DNA from: Plantago ovata
Lineage: Eukaryota; Streptophyta; Magnoliopsida; Lamiales; Plantaginaceae
Assembly: GCA_028274465.1 (NCBI GenBank)
Contig: CM051458.1
Location: 53,185,253-53,249,252 of the forward strand
DNA: 64,000 nt
Direction of reading: 5' to 3'
In this document: positions 12,717-23,600 of the stretch, in pieces
How the letters are laid out: each line of letters starts with the position of its first letter
How positions within the stretch are numbered: position 1 is the first letter of the stretch
Program-made: the position numbers and the translations under genes
Notes under the pieces: generated by a model
What the model was told of the DNA's origin: nothing
The model's input: the letters and a program-made list of their open reading frames with translations, nothing else
Databases searched by the model: none

Positions 12717-12719
12717 ATT

Positions 12720-13972
12720 TGACGGTCACGAATTTGTCAGACTCGATTAATCAAATAAATTTGTTATTTAGCCAAAGGCAATTCACAACTACAACGAAAA
12801 CCGTAGTGTAGCAGTAGAATAACCTCGAGTGCCGATCTCTAAGGACTATAACTAGCTTTATCAAATCTAATTTAGAATATAAAAACAGCAGACGATATAG
12901 CAAAGGTTTTTCTTTACAGATAATGGAGATTGGTGATAGTATGGTCCTTCAAAGCATAACGGGTTAATAATCATGCGTAAATTCCTCGGTTTTGCATGGA
13001 GATCTTTGATCAATGAATTGTCCTGTTGTAATTATCAAACACTACGAAGATATAGATTTAAATAGGTCAAGACTAATGAATTGTCCAGTTGTGCATAACA
13101 ATTAATCAACAATACGAAGATAGAGATTTGGATGATCAAAGAAATAAAGCAATAACACGGAGTATAATGCGCGATATAGCCATTAGCATAATTATCAACC
13201 CTTCGCTAAGAATTCACATACTATCACCAACGAGAAGTTTAGCTTACTCATAGTTGTCATGCAATCAACAGAAATCATAGAAGAAAACATGTTGAAAGAT
13301 ATATAAAAATAAGTAGAAAAACTGTAAGATACAATGTTACCGAAGGTTGTCAATCTCCGAAGAATCGCGATCTTACAAGCTCCAAACTGCTATGAAAATG
13401 TATCTCCTAAGCTATGAACCCCCAGAACAGGCTCTGGGAAGTTCCTACCTAAAACTACAGAGAAAGGTGAGAGAATAGGTCTGGAAAAGTATGAAAATCG
13501 AAGAAAAACTGAGCAACTATATATAGGCCTCGAAATAGTGTGGGCGAAGGGCCCCACACACCGGGCGAGTCGCCTGGTGTGGGGCGATTCGCCCCACATC
13601 CCGGGCGATTCGCCCGGGAGTAATTTTCGAGAATTTACGCGTTTTCGACGCGTTTTTGGATTTCTTCCCCTTTTCGGACTCGGTTTCTGACTTCTAGTGG
13701 CCTTCTAACCTCCAGATTCGGCCCCTAGACTTCAAATCCTATCCGGAAACCTTCAGATACTCCAATTAGGCTTCTGGAACACCAATTGCTTGTCAACTTC
13801 AATATAATTGCCCGGAAATCCTCGTTTTTCAACCAAAACCTGTACAATAAACACTAAAGGGAAACGTGACACTATTCTAATAAAATGCACTAAAATATTG
13901 CTAAATTATCATAGAGGATAGCTAAAATAGGTGAAAAAGACCTAAATGAAAGTGTAAAATACACATTCATCA
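12720..13972 (-). repeat. 5' LTR of TR-GAG-1
   Basis: It pairs with 8390-9643. The TATA box is at about 13516-13528 and the palindromic GC cluster at about 13541-13620. One difference from the other LTR is at the start (TGACGG instead of TGATGG), with scattered substitutions elsewhere, so the insertion is not brand new. Confidence 0.93.
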
Positions 13973-14439
13973 GGTAACTAAAAGTTTAGCATACTGGAGT
14001 CCCTTTTTTCGTGAGTGTGAATTGCATATCTATAAGTATCAGCTAACTAAATTTGTCTCTCATGGCATCTCATTAACAAGAATAGTTAATTTTCAATATG
14101 ACATCAAGTGGGTTTTATTTTAATATATGCACTTGCATGTGCTAATATTGTGAATACCTTGTGCAAGTTTTATCAGATACAAAATCCAAGTTATTGATCT
14201 TACTGGTGATTCTTCATAACAGAACAATCTGGAGAGGATGTACTCTTCTTCGATCCATCTTTGAAATGTTATGTACATGGCTACAATCCATCTTTTCTTG
14301 TTAGTGTTGTTTTAGCCTTATGTGTGTTATGTAGTATTTCTTTATTCCTGCTATGTTATTGGAGTTTAGTTTTTTTTAATTATTGTATGTTTTTCTATTA
14401 ACTTGATTCTTGATTATTTATGTGTAATATGACAAAAAT

Positions 14440-14508
14440 GGTGTTTGGTCTAGTGGTATGATTCTCGCTAAATGCGAGAGGTCGCGAGTTCGATTCTCGC
14501 AGTACCCC
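14440..14508 (+). pseudogene. tRNA-Pro-like sequence (degenerate)
   Basis: The segment contains the plant tRNA-Pro D-arm/A-box region (TGGTCTAGTGGTATGATTCT) and an intact T-arm with GAGTTCGATTCTCGC. The anticodon arm reads CTCGCTAAATGCGAG, so the loop is shortened and the proline anticodon is lost. The acceptor strands pair poorly. It is therefore not a working tRNA. It could be a tRNA pseudogene or the head of a tRNA-derived SINE carried within the CACTA. Confidence 0.72.
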
Positions 14509-14601
14509 TTATTGCATTTAAAAATTATATTTTTATATTTTCTTATATTGTAGGTGAATTAAATAAATTAAAAGAAATAGAATTTTTTTTTATATATAAA
14601 A

Positions 14602-14870
14602 AATCAGATTTAGAGACGGATGAGCTTATCCGTCTCTAAAGTGAAGAAACCATGGGCTGCCCGGTCAACGCTAAATTTGCGACGGATAAGTTTATCCGTC
14701 TCTAAATTTAGAGACGGAATAGCTCATCCGTCGCTTTTTGGATTAGCGACGCCACTTTTCGCGACGTCCTATTTAGCGACGGGCCTTCCGTCGCTAATGG
14801 TATATAGCGAAGGATCGCTCCGTATAGCGACGGATGCCATCCGTCGCTAAATACTGTTTTTCTTGTAGTG
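14602..14870. repeat. CACTA right subterminal repeat array
   Basis: At least eight copies of GAGACGGAT/GCGACGGAT and their complements precede the inverted terminus TTTTCTTGTAGTG. It matches the left array at 7095-7320 and the array near 39060-39427. Confidence 0.85.
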
Positions 14871-14873
14871 TTT

Positions 14874-15920
14874 ATGTCTCTAAACATTTTAATCACTTTT
14901 CAAAAGTATTAATAGGGTTTAAATATAATTTATAAACCATTATAAATTAAATAACAAGTTTCTAAAACTCCATGGACCTCTTTATAATTCGCAGAAAGTT
15001 GAAATTAAGTCTATGGGTCAATTTGAAAACTTTCAGCAAATTCGGGGATCATTTAGCAATACTCAGACGTTCAAGGGCTTGAGCTCCAATAAGGCAGAAA
15101 CTGTCAAATTGGAGAACAAGTCCCTAAAGTTACACTTCTTGCTTATTAGCCACCCAAGAATTTTCTGCAACTATTCAATCAAGTCCCTGTAACATTAAAA
15201 GTTTCCAAAACCTTTAATCTTCATCTTAACTTCGAATTGAAGGTCCAAATCATGTTCTAAACACAATATATCATCCAAGATGAATTAACAAGCATTCGAT
15301 TTACCCAAAAAAGGAGATCGAATGTTTTTTTTTTAATCCGATCGGGTCGATCGGAACCGACCAAGTCAATTCTGTTCGGCCCGATTCTTGCTTGTATCAT
15401 CCTTCCCATGTTCCAGTGACTCTTCTCCATATGGTTTTGGTTTGATTCGAGGTTTGTGTTTACAAATCTTGAAATCAACATTAATGGAGTTTCAAAGCTC
15501 CATAACCCACAAACCAAATAATTCTTATTTCTTGAAAGGGACAGAGCAGAAGAGGCCGAAACTAGGAAGGGTGGTGGTGGTCACCGGCGGCGGCGGTGGC
15601 GGAGCGGAGCTCCGGTCGACCAAGTCAATTTTTTTTTTTTTTTGACTATTTCCTTTTCTAATTATCCAATTAAAAAAAACTGGAAAATAAAATACTAATG
15701 TGATTTGTTTCCTTTTCTTTAAATCTAATATGAAGAATCTAAAAATAAAATACATACAGTAATTTTTAAAAAAAAAAAAACCATCTTTCTTTTCTTTTCT
15801 TTAAATCCAATTAAAGATCTGAAAATTTTATACATTTTACATACATATAATAATCCACAACATCAGTAAATAAAAATCATGAACGAATATAGTCATGAAT
15901 CAGCCCAGCTCTGATACCAC
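14874..15920. other. Intergenic or degenerate sequence, no gene seen
   Basis: The sequence is AT-rich with short open frames only. A small GC-rich island (about 15550-15620) with GGC/GGT runs and a direct repeat (GACCAAGTCAATT near 15359 and 15617) is visible, as are A/T homopolymer tracts. The last 80-100 bases should be the leader of the Copia whose LTR starts at 15921. Nothing coding can be supported. Confidence 0.5.
15908..15919 (-). promoter_or_regulatory. Primer-binding site, initiator tRNA-Met type
   Basis: The minus strand reads TGGTATCAGAGC, one base inside the LTR end at 15921. It shows that the LTR to its right is a 5' LTR of a minus-strand Copia whose interior is almost entirely missing. 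Confidence 0.88.
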
Positions 15921-16032
15921 TGTTAGTAAAAGTGAGAAAAAATGCCTCTAAAGCTAAACAGCGGAAGTTTAAAATTTTTAATCTCACTAAACTGATATGA
16001 CTATATTCGTTTATTATACTAGAAGATATCAA

Positions 16033-16300
16033 TTACGTGTCCTCCAGTAGATAAGCAAAATCACCGGGTAGCTGTTCCTCAATCTCCAGACAGAGCCTTG
16101 CGATCTCCTCGTCCGGCTGGTTGATTTCTTCTTCATCATAGATGAAATCTTCGTCAACAAAATCTCCAAGATGGCTCATCAACAGGTTGATTACTTCCTT
16201 CGACCTTGGTATCCACGGGCAGTGATTTCTATCAAGAACGCTAGGAGGTTCTTCTGTTTGACCTAATAGGGAGAGTGAATATTTTCTGACTATCAGAGAA
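16033..16300 (-). CDS. Short acidic reading frame inside the Copia LTR
   Basis: The minus strand is open for 80 or more codons up to a TAA at 16033-16035. It encodes a peptide with the segment PWIPRSKEVINLLMSHLGDF, then a very acidic tract (DEDF, DEEE, PDEE). The related LTR at 1-378 encodes PWIPR and its own acidic tract (FDFDEGEDTQDYYEG), although broken by stops. No start codon is obvious at the 5' side, so it may be an exon or a leader ORF. The family is unknown to me. Confidence 0.4.
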
Positions 16301-16536
16301 TATTTACGTAAGTTGTGAATGAAGACTAATATTCTTTCTTTCTGATTTAGTCAGTAAGTTGGTTTAGAAAATCACGTAAGATTTTTACCAAGTAAATCTT
16401 ATTGACTAGGAGACTTCAAAAGTCATCTACTAACCAACAAAGAGAAAATAATTGATAATAATTAATTATCTCAGTAAAAAAAAAAGAATAAGTCAAAGAA
16501 AAGAAAGTGAGAGAGAGAGATCAGAGAAAGAGTCAC

Positions 16537-16658
16537 GTGGGACAGCTGGCTGTCCCACTCGGTCTGTTCTGGCGCGTGCTCACGCGCCAGCACTTCACGC
16601 GTCTGGCTCGTGCCATGCACGCGCCAGACTGTTCATTCAGCTGGGCCGGTCGGCCCAG
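16537..16658. repeat. Four consecutive GC-rich inverted repeats in the Copia LTR
   Basis: In order: 16537-16558, a 9-bp stem GTGGGACAG/CTGTCCCAC with a 4-nt loop and an overlapping CACGTG G-box; 16569-16590, a 10-bp perfect stem CTGGCGCGTG/CACGCGCCAG with a 2-nt loop; 16601-16629, a 7-bp stem GTCTGGC/GCCAGAC; and 16641-16658, an 8-bp stem CTGGGCCG/CGGCCCAG. They stand out in an AT-rich LTR. Confidence 0.85.
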
Positions 16659-16840
16659 TTGTTTAACCCATCGACCCAGTTCTTTAATCAATCTCTCTCC
16701 TCTGGGCTTCATCCCAAATTCCGCCCAAATGCACAAGTCTTCAATTAATTAATTAAATCCAATTCAAATCAATTAATTATATTTCTAAAATATATTTCAT
16801 ATATATAATGAATTAATATTTATCTAATTAATAATAATTT

Positions 16841-16992
<152 letters not shown>

Positions 16993-18116
16993 CTCGTTTG
17001 TAGAAACACCACCTTGAAGTGTGACCCATAGGCCTTGCATATTAAGCAATATCTAATTAAGGTCATAATAAATTCCTAGACGTTTTATCAGACAATATTA
17101 ATATGCAAGGAACGTTTGTGAGGAAAACAAACCACCTGTAGCGTAAGGTACTTTGATGATACGGTCCCTTCATTCACGAATACTCGAATGAGTCTAGAAT
17201 ATGGTTATGTGTCTATTCTAATAACTTCATTCATTGTCTCTCAATCTTATTAGTCGATCTATGAATTATGTCTAAATACCATTTTGACATATTCACATAC
17301 GGTGGCCACCGATTTTGTGATCGCACTAAATATGAGAAGTGAGTATTCTCTCCTAGTATCTATTACGGTGGAATGAATCCTCTCTTGGCCCAATCACTCA
17401 CACCATATGCTTCCTAATGTACCCAACACATGCCGTATCTACCATACTTTAAGAGTGCAAGCGTTGCGCATGGTCAAAGTACATTATTCCACATATGATG
17501 TAGTATTGGCTTCAAGTCTAAGGACTACTAACATCACCCTACACACCGATACTACCATAGACACTTAAATAGCTTTACCAAATGGTTTCTCGGTTGGGTA
17601 TGCCAACACTCTCCAAAGTGTCCATATGTTCATCATGAATAACCAAGTTCATTCGTAGCACTGAGACCTACTACATCCTCGAAGGATCTAATGTAACATA
17701 TGCTAGCTTCAATCGCATCATTGATATCCCGTATCTCAATGACCTTCAGCTAGTGGCTTATTTTAGGACTTAATTATTGACACACAAACTTCCACTAACT
17801 TGGTGATTACCTTAAGTCCTTGGGAACATTTTATCGAATAGTTCAAACAACCAAATAATGTATTCATAAAAATGTAATGCCAATTGTATTTAATAATGTA
17901 TAAATAAATGAACATAAATAAATAATAATAACTGAATGTGATCAAGTACATATCGTCCCTATCGTAGGTTGTCTCTAGGACATATATACTTTTTCATCCG
18001 TTTTGTGATTTTGCATATTTAGAGTGCAACTCGGTCCATTTTTCTAATTTTTCAGATTTTACTACGATTTTTGGTGAATTTTTGGATAATGTTGCATGTA
18101 TAAAGCCTTATGAAAC

Positions 18117-18600
18117 AGTCCAACTCTTACTGATGTAAGTCCCATATAGGTCCATTGACACCTAAACAAGCTGATTTGACTTGTAGACCTATTATACCAT
18201 GATTTCCAACAAGAGGCAGTCCATTATTTAATTTCTGCTAATTTTGTCTGATTTTCGCATGACTTCACTTGTTCCTTCAGGTAATTTACTCCAAAACTTG
18301 TTTTCACAAGTCCCATATATGTACATGAACATGTACAAATGATTCAGTAAATTGTATAACTATGAAACCATGAATTCAAAGTAAGGGAAGTTAATTTTTT
18401 TTCCTCTGATTTTTGCATGAATTGACTTACTTGTTCCTTCCACTAATTTACCCCAAAACTGTGCTTTCAAGTCCCATATATGTTCGAACATGTCCACATG
18501 CGAGTCTAACTTCTAACCATATCAAATCATGATTTCACATTAAGGGTAGTCCATTGTTTTTTATTTTTTTCCGAGTTTTTCTGATTTTCTCTGCACATTA
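18117..18600. repeat. Three diverged tandem copies of a 160-170 bp unit
   Basis: AAGTCCCATAT recurs at about 18137, 18308 and 18469. Each time it is followed by a patient decay of the same order: an ACATG-rich patch, CCATGATTTC or similar, a GTCCATT/GTTAATT patch, CTGATTTT, and CTTGTTCCTTC with AATTTACYCCAAAAC. Spacing is about 171 and 161 bp. Origin unknown. Confidence 0.7.
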
Positions 18601-19628
18601 TCCCTAATATCTCACCTGTGCATTAACACATTTCCAACAATAAAACATTACACTGGCAGGTTGTTCCTTTTTTCTACGGCTTTTATTGAGAATGAACAAC
18701 AAAGACTAGCTTTTCCTCTCTTGTTTTTTTTTTTCTAATTTTATATTTTTTATGTTTTTATGCCCCTATTTCAAGAGTTTCATGTTCCAAGTTTCAAGTT
18801 TCTAGTTTTCATGTTTAAGTTTCCCGTTTCTGTTTTGTTAAACCCAATTGATGTACCATGTTTTCCCTTTTATGTTTGAATGAATTATCAAGTTTTGTTT
18901 TCCAGTTGCTACATTCGAATTCACTTTCATAAACACAATGCATAGTAAATCCGAAACGTGATTTCACTCAATTGAAGATTTGGGAAAATTAGGGTTCTTG
19001 GGGTTAAATTGGAGTTTATAACGTTTTCCAATGTTTCTAACCGGCAAGGGGACCAAAATTGCGAACTAGGGGACCAAAATCGCGACCTAAAACGCGCTAA
19101 TCCAATCAGCTGCCAAGTAAGACAGCCACATAAGCACAGGCGACCAAACGCCTTTAATACATACTAATTCGCGATTGGCGTTTGTAAGGGACCGTATTTA
19201 CAAATCGAGGAACACTTGGGGACATGTGTCGAGGAGGCAGTCAGTTGAGGGACCAAAAATGTAATTTTCCTTGATTTCCATTATTCAAGTTTATCAAAAA
19301 ACTGACGTATTGTGTTGTCTCTTGGCGTTTGAAGCTCAACTTCATTTCAATGGTTCTCTAGCTTGCCATGTACTAGTGGATTCTAGTAGATTTTCCTTTC
19401 AATTCTACGTGTTAGAATTGTGATCAGGACATGCTTGAAGGAGCCGTTGATCCACCATAAACCCTTAAAGATCCAAAAAGTTACTTCCCCCTGGAACCAT
19501 GGGTGTCATAAAATCTAGAGTCCAACCTCACCTAACAAACTTGTGGGTTGGACACATAAAATTTATCAACCAACTACTACAAAGGTCAATGCTTCTACCC
19601 TCCCTTCATTGCTACTGTTCAAGGAGTA

Positions 19629-19672
19629 GTATAGGACGAGAAGGAAATTCGTATAGGACGAGAAGGAAATTC
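19629..19672. repeat. 22-bp perfect tandem duplication
   Basis: Two adjacent identical 22-bp units beginning GTATAGGACGAG. It is a recent local duplication with no evident function. Confidence 0.9.
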
Positions 19673-20116
19673 GTCCTGATCCAATTTTGACAGTTTTAAC
19701 GACTTTTTCACCACTAGATGCAATCACATCAAAATCTATCATACTTTTCATCTATAATCCTCATACTCTATCTTACTTAAATTTTCCTTTTCTTTTCCCC
19801 TTTTTTTTTAAACTACTTTATTCTTTTTTCATTTCTTTTACAACATCATACTTCATATTATTTAAATGTCATTAATTAATTAAAAATAACATAAAATTAA
19901 AATAACATAAAACTTCATACTTCATATTATTTAAATATCATTTCAATTGATTTCAAATATTTTAAATTTTATAATTGACATTTCAATAAAATTTATCAAT
20001 AGTGAAATATATGAAAAGTAAATAATAAAAAAAAAAGAAAAAGGAAATTAAAGGTAAAAAAAAGAAAATATAAGGCAATTAAAAAGAAAAACGCATAACA
20101 AAAGGATAAAACAACA

Positions 20117-20975
20117 TGTTGGTCCCTTTAAACAACAAGAAAAGACTAGGGGGGGTGAATAGTCTTTTCAAACTTTGGTCGTTTAAAAACTTTCTCAGCA
20201 AGTGCTTATTACTTTTCAGTAATGAGTTTGCTGATACTTAACTTTCTCAGCAAGCGCAAGTTACTTTTAAGTAACTAGTTTTGCTCATACTTAAAATCAG
20301 AGGGCGGAAGTCTTTGATACAATAAGTGCTTTGTCACTAAGTGATAGTTTCAACAAGTGAAGTAAGTGATTGTGTACAGATAGATATGCTTTGCTGAAAA
20401 CTAAGTACAGTAAGTAAATCACACAAACACTTTTTATAGTGGTATCTGAGAGTGGCGTAATCTCTCAACTAATCCACTTTGTCCTTTCTAGGACTGAATC
20501 CACTAAGATAAGTTTGAGGTTCCTTACAACACCTATGTAGAGCGATCCAAACAGAAACCAAAGCACACTTGCTTCGTTTCCAACCTAACTAGAGAACGTA
20601 ACCTTGTTCTCCACCAAACTTGGTACTTTTAATCAGCAACACTATGCTCGATTAAGTTCCCCCTGAATATCACGCCTGAAAGGGTGTATTTTCAGTTAGA
20701 GAGGTTTGGGATGAGATAACTTAATTATAACTTATTCAGTTACAACAAGTAATCTAAGAAACAAAACTTTGAATACTTTGAAGTAAACAGGTTTGATTGT
20801 TTCTGCTGTCAAGACTTGTTCTTGTTCGAAAGAAAGAAAGAACACTTAACTAATTTCTTAGTCATGTAAATTCTAGTTCTTCACAAGTAGCTTTTTCAAG
20901 CTTTAAGTCTTGGAACGGATCAATGGCAGTGAAGAGTATTGAAGGGTATGTGAGTTTAAGCACAAGTGAGAGTAT
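20117..20975 (-). repeat. Copia copy 2, 3' LTR, first part
   Basis: It starts TGTTGGTCCC as in the other two LTRs. It is interrupted after AGTAT (20971-20975), which is the 5-bp target duplication of TR-GAG-2. The sequence resumes at 29316. Confidence 0.9.
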
Positions 20976-22247
20976 TGATGAAACGCGGATTTGTCGGGTC
21001 CGAATTCAATCAAATAATATTTGTTATTTAGCCAAAGGCAATCCACAACTACAACGAAAACCGTAGTGTAGCAGTAGAATGACTCGAGTGTCGTTCTCTC
21101 AGGACTATAACTAGCTTTATCTATTTAACAAGAGAATATAAAACAACAGACGTAATAGCAAGGGGTTTTTCTAACAGATAATGGAGATTGGTGATAGTAT
21201 GATCCTTCAAAGCATAACGGGTCGATAATCATGCATAAATTCCTCGGTCTTGCATGGAGATCTTTGATCAATCTAATGTCCTGTTGCAATTATTAAGCAC
21301 TACGAAGATAACGATTCTGACAAGTCAATCACTATTGTCCTACTGTGTTCCGTAATTATTCAACACTACGAAGATAAACTCGCGTACAGGTCGACGAGGG
21401 TCCAATTGTGCATAATAATTAATACAACATACGAGAATTTAGGCTCAGCCTGATCAACGAAATAAAGCAATAACACGGAGTATAATGCGCGATATAGCCA
21501 TTAGCATGATTATCTTCCCTTCGCTAAGAATTCACATACTACCACCAACGATAAGTTTAGCTACTCATATTAGGCATGCAATCAACAGATATCAAAGAAG
21601 AAAACATGTTGAAAGATATAATAAAATAAGTAGAATAAACTGTAAGATACAAAATTACCGAAGGTTGTCAATCTTCGGAGAATTGCGATCCTACAAGCTC
21701 CAATCCGCTATGAAAAAGTGTCCCCTAAGCTACGAACCCCCGAACAGGCTCTGGGAAGTCCCTACCTAAAATTACAGAGAAAGGTGAGAAAGTAGGTCTG
21801 GAAAAGTATGATTTTCGGAGAAAACTGAGCAACTATATATAGGCCTCGAAATATTGTGGGGCGGTTCGCCCGGTGTGGGGAGGTTCGCCCCAGAGAATTT
21901 CTCGCGGAATTCCGCATTTCCGACGCGTTTTTGGATTTCTTCCCCTTTTCGGACTCGGTTTCTGACTTCTAGTGGCCTTCTAACCTCCAGATTCGAATCC
22001 TAGACTCCAAATCCTATCCGGAAACCTTCAGATACTCCAAATAGGCTTCTGGAACACCAATTCCTTGTCAACTTCAATATAATTTCCCAGAAATCGTCGA
22101 TTTTCAACCAAAACCTGTAAAATAAAATCTAAAGGGAAACGTGACACTATTATAATAAAATGTACTAAAATATAGCTAAATTAACATAGAGGATAGCTAA
22201 AATAGGTGAAAAAGACTCAAATGAAAGTGTAAAATACACATTCATCA
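20976..22247 (-). repeat. 3' LTR of TR-GAG-2
   Basis: It matches 28018-29310. The TATA box is at about 21831-21843 and the GC-palindrome cluster (GGGGCGGTTCGCCC type) at about 21857-21895, shorter than in the other LTR. The polypurine tract lies at 22248-22260. Confidence 0.93.
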
Positions 22248-23600
22248 AACTCCCCAAATCGAACCTTTGCTTGTCCTCAAACAACTAAGCTAGACTCTAA
22301 TACAAAAAACATGCAAGACACAAAATGGAGTCTCATGCCAAATAAAATGAACTAATCTACTGAATTCATCAAATAACATATGAACAAAAATCATATAAAT
22401 TAAAGCATGAATATAGGTTGAAGAATACCTCGATTGACTTATACACATCCACATAAGCACTTATGTCAAGACAAGATAGTCGCTCGTAACATTCTCTACC
22501 TGGACCTAGTCAGTGACGACGTAATGAAGCATGCTAAGATACGAATGGTTGCCCCGTGCCTATGAAACTGAGGACTTACTGTTGTTCCACCATGTTAAGA
22601 CTTTTCCTCAAAAGAGGTCGAACCAGTACTGGCTCTCATCAAACGAAGGAGGGTTCCCTATAAAAGATAACACTCCCCTATTCTACCCTTCTCTCAAGTA
22701 AAGTCTTAAGCTATTCACCACTTCCTGAATGGCAGGACGAGGGTGGTCTAGAACAGATGACACTCAAGACAAAAAAGATAAAAAATAGAAAAACACGATT
22801 ACGAACATTACAAAAATTGGAAAAGACTCAACACTTTGCTAAACTGCTATTTGGCTTTCTTTTTGGACCCTTTTTGCTTTTTTGGGGTCTTTTCTTTTTT
22901 TTTCTTTTTTTTTTCTTTTCAGATTCTTTTTTTCTTTTTTTTTTTTCTGGAATTTTTCTTTCTTTCTTTTTTTTCGATTTTTTCTAGCCAGCAGTAGCAT
23001 AACAAAAAGAGAAATAAAATGACTCACACGACTTCCCCAAACCTATTCGAAAGAATAGGCTGGAGTACAAAATTTACGGAAAAAGAAAAATAAACTCACG
23101 ATACGAAAATGAAAAACAGAAACAAGTCTATGATGGTGTAACCCCCTCCCCAAACCTATTCGGAAGAATAGGTTATAAACAAAGGATCACACAACCTCAC
23201 ACTACCTCCTTCCTAGGCATTTAGCAATCTCAAAGCATGGTGAAGACTTGTTGCCTCTTAGGTACATAATTACTCGGGAAAACAACCATAAGACCCTAAC
23301 ATGCATCATCTATTATAAAGGCCTTCGTGAACCGCAGTAGAGAAAACACCACTAAGTGATGTCGAGACTACCAAGCTTAACTAAGTGCAATACATAAATG
23401 TGACAAGCCAAGCGAGAAAAACCTCAAACAAATTCATAGAGATGAAACATACGATTAATGGCATAGTTGGTTGATCTACCCAATAAAAAAGTTCAAAAAA
23501 TTCGGCAATAAACTCCATAAAAAACATGCAAGACTATCCTAGGATGAATGTAGTGAATGCAACCTAAAAAATCTAAGAAAGCAGTAAACGTGCAAATGCA
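22248..23600 (-). other. Conserved non-coding 3' half of TR-GAG-2
   Basis: It is collinear with the TR-GAG-1 region 9644-11000: purine/pyrimidine tract (about 22850-22980), CCTATTC/GAATAGG hairpins near 23040 and 23157, and a GGTTTGGGGAGGGGG motif at about 23140-23156. There is no coding frame; the apparent ones are homopolymer artefacts. Confidence 0.75.

Larger units (their letters stand above)
8390..13972 (-). mobile_element. TR-GAG-1: non-autonomous Gypsy-like LTR element (gag only), nested in the CACTA
   Basis: Two LTRs of about 1.25 kb start TGATG(G) and end TTCATCA. They flank a 3.1-kb interior, and the 5-bp target duplication GGTAA is at 8385-8389 and 13973-13977. The primer-binding site matches tRNA-Asp. 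The interior has a gag-type frame and a long conserved non-coding region, with no protease, RT, RNase H or integrase. This structure fits the class described as terminal-repeat retrotransposons with a GAG domain (TR-GAG/LARD-like). Replication would need an autonomous partner, presumably an Athila/Tat-type Gypsy given the tRNA-Asp primer; that partner is inferred. Confidence 0.92.
7095..14870. mobile_element. Non-autonomous CACTA (En/Spm) transposon, about 2.2 kb without the nested insertion
   Basis: The left end CACTACAAGAAAA is inverted at the right end as TTTTCTTGTAGTG, and both are flanked by the 3-bp duplication TTT (7092-7094 and 14871-14873), as expected of CACTA elements. The subterminal regions are dense in direct and inverted copies of (A)GCGACGGAT / ATCCGTCGCT. 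No transposase similarity is present. TR-GAG-1 occupies 8390-13972 plus a 5-bp duplication, leaving about 2.19 kb of CACTA. The CACTA fragment at 36828-39427 carries the same subterminal motif and a transposase-type gene, so elements like it could mobilise this one in trans. Confidence 0.9.
17983..20116. other. Intergenic region without recognisable genes
   Basis: AT-rich DNA with a three-copy degenerate tandem repeat (18117-18600) and a 22-bp tandem duplication (19629-19672). Two short frames around 19500-19750 show no family features. The end at 20116 is set by the Copia LTR beginning at 20117. Confidence 0.5.

Noticed and set aside
13390..13599. Frame in the TR-GAG-1 LTR reading GESPHTRRLARCVGPFA, with similar ones at 25284, 47942 and 49943
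   Set aside because: These are read-throughs of the GC-palindrome cassettes in assorted frames without conserved starts; the DNA motif, not the peptide, is the shared feature.
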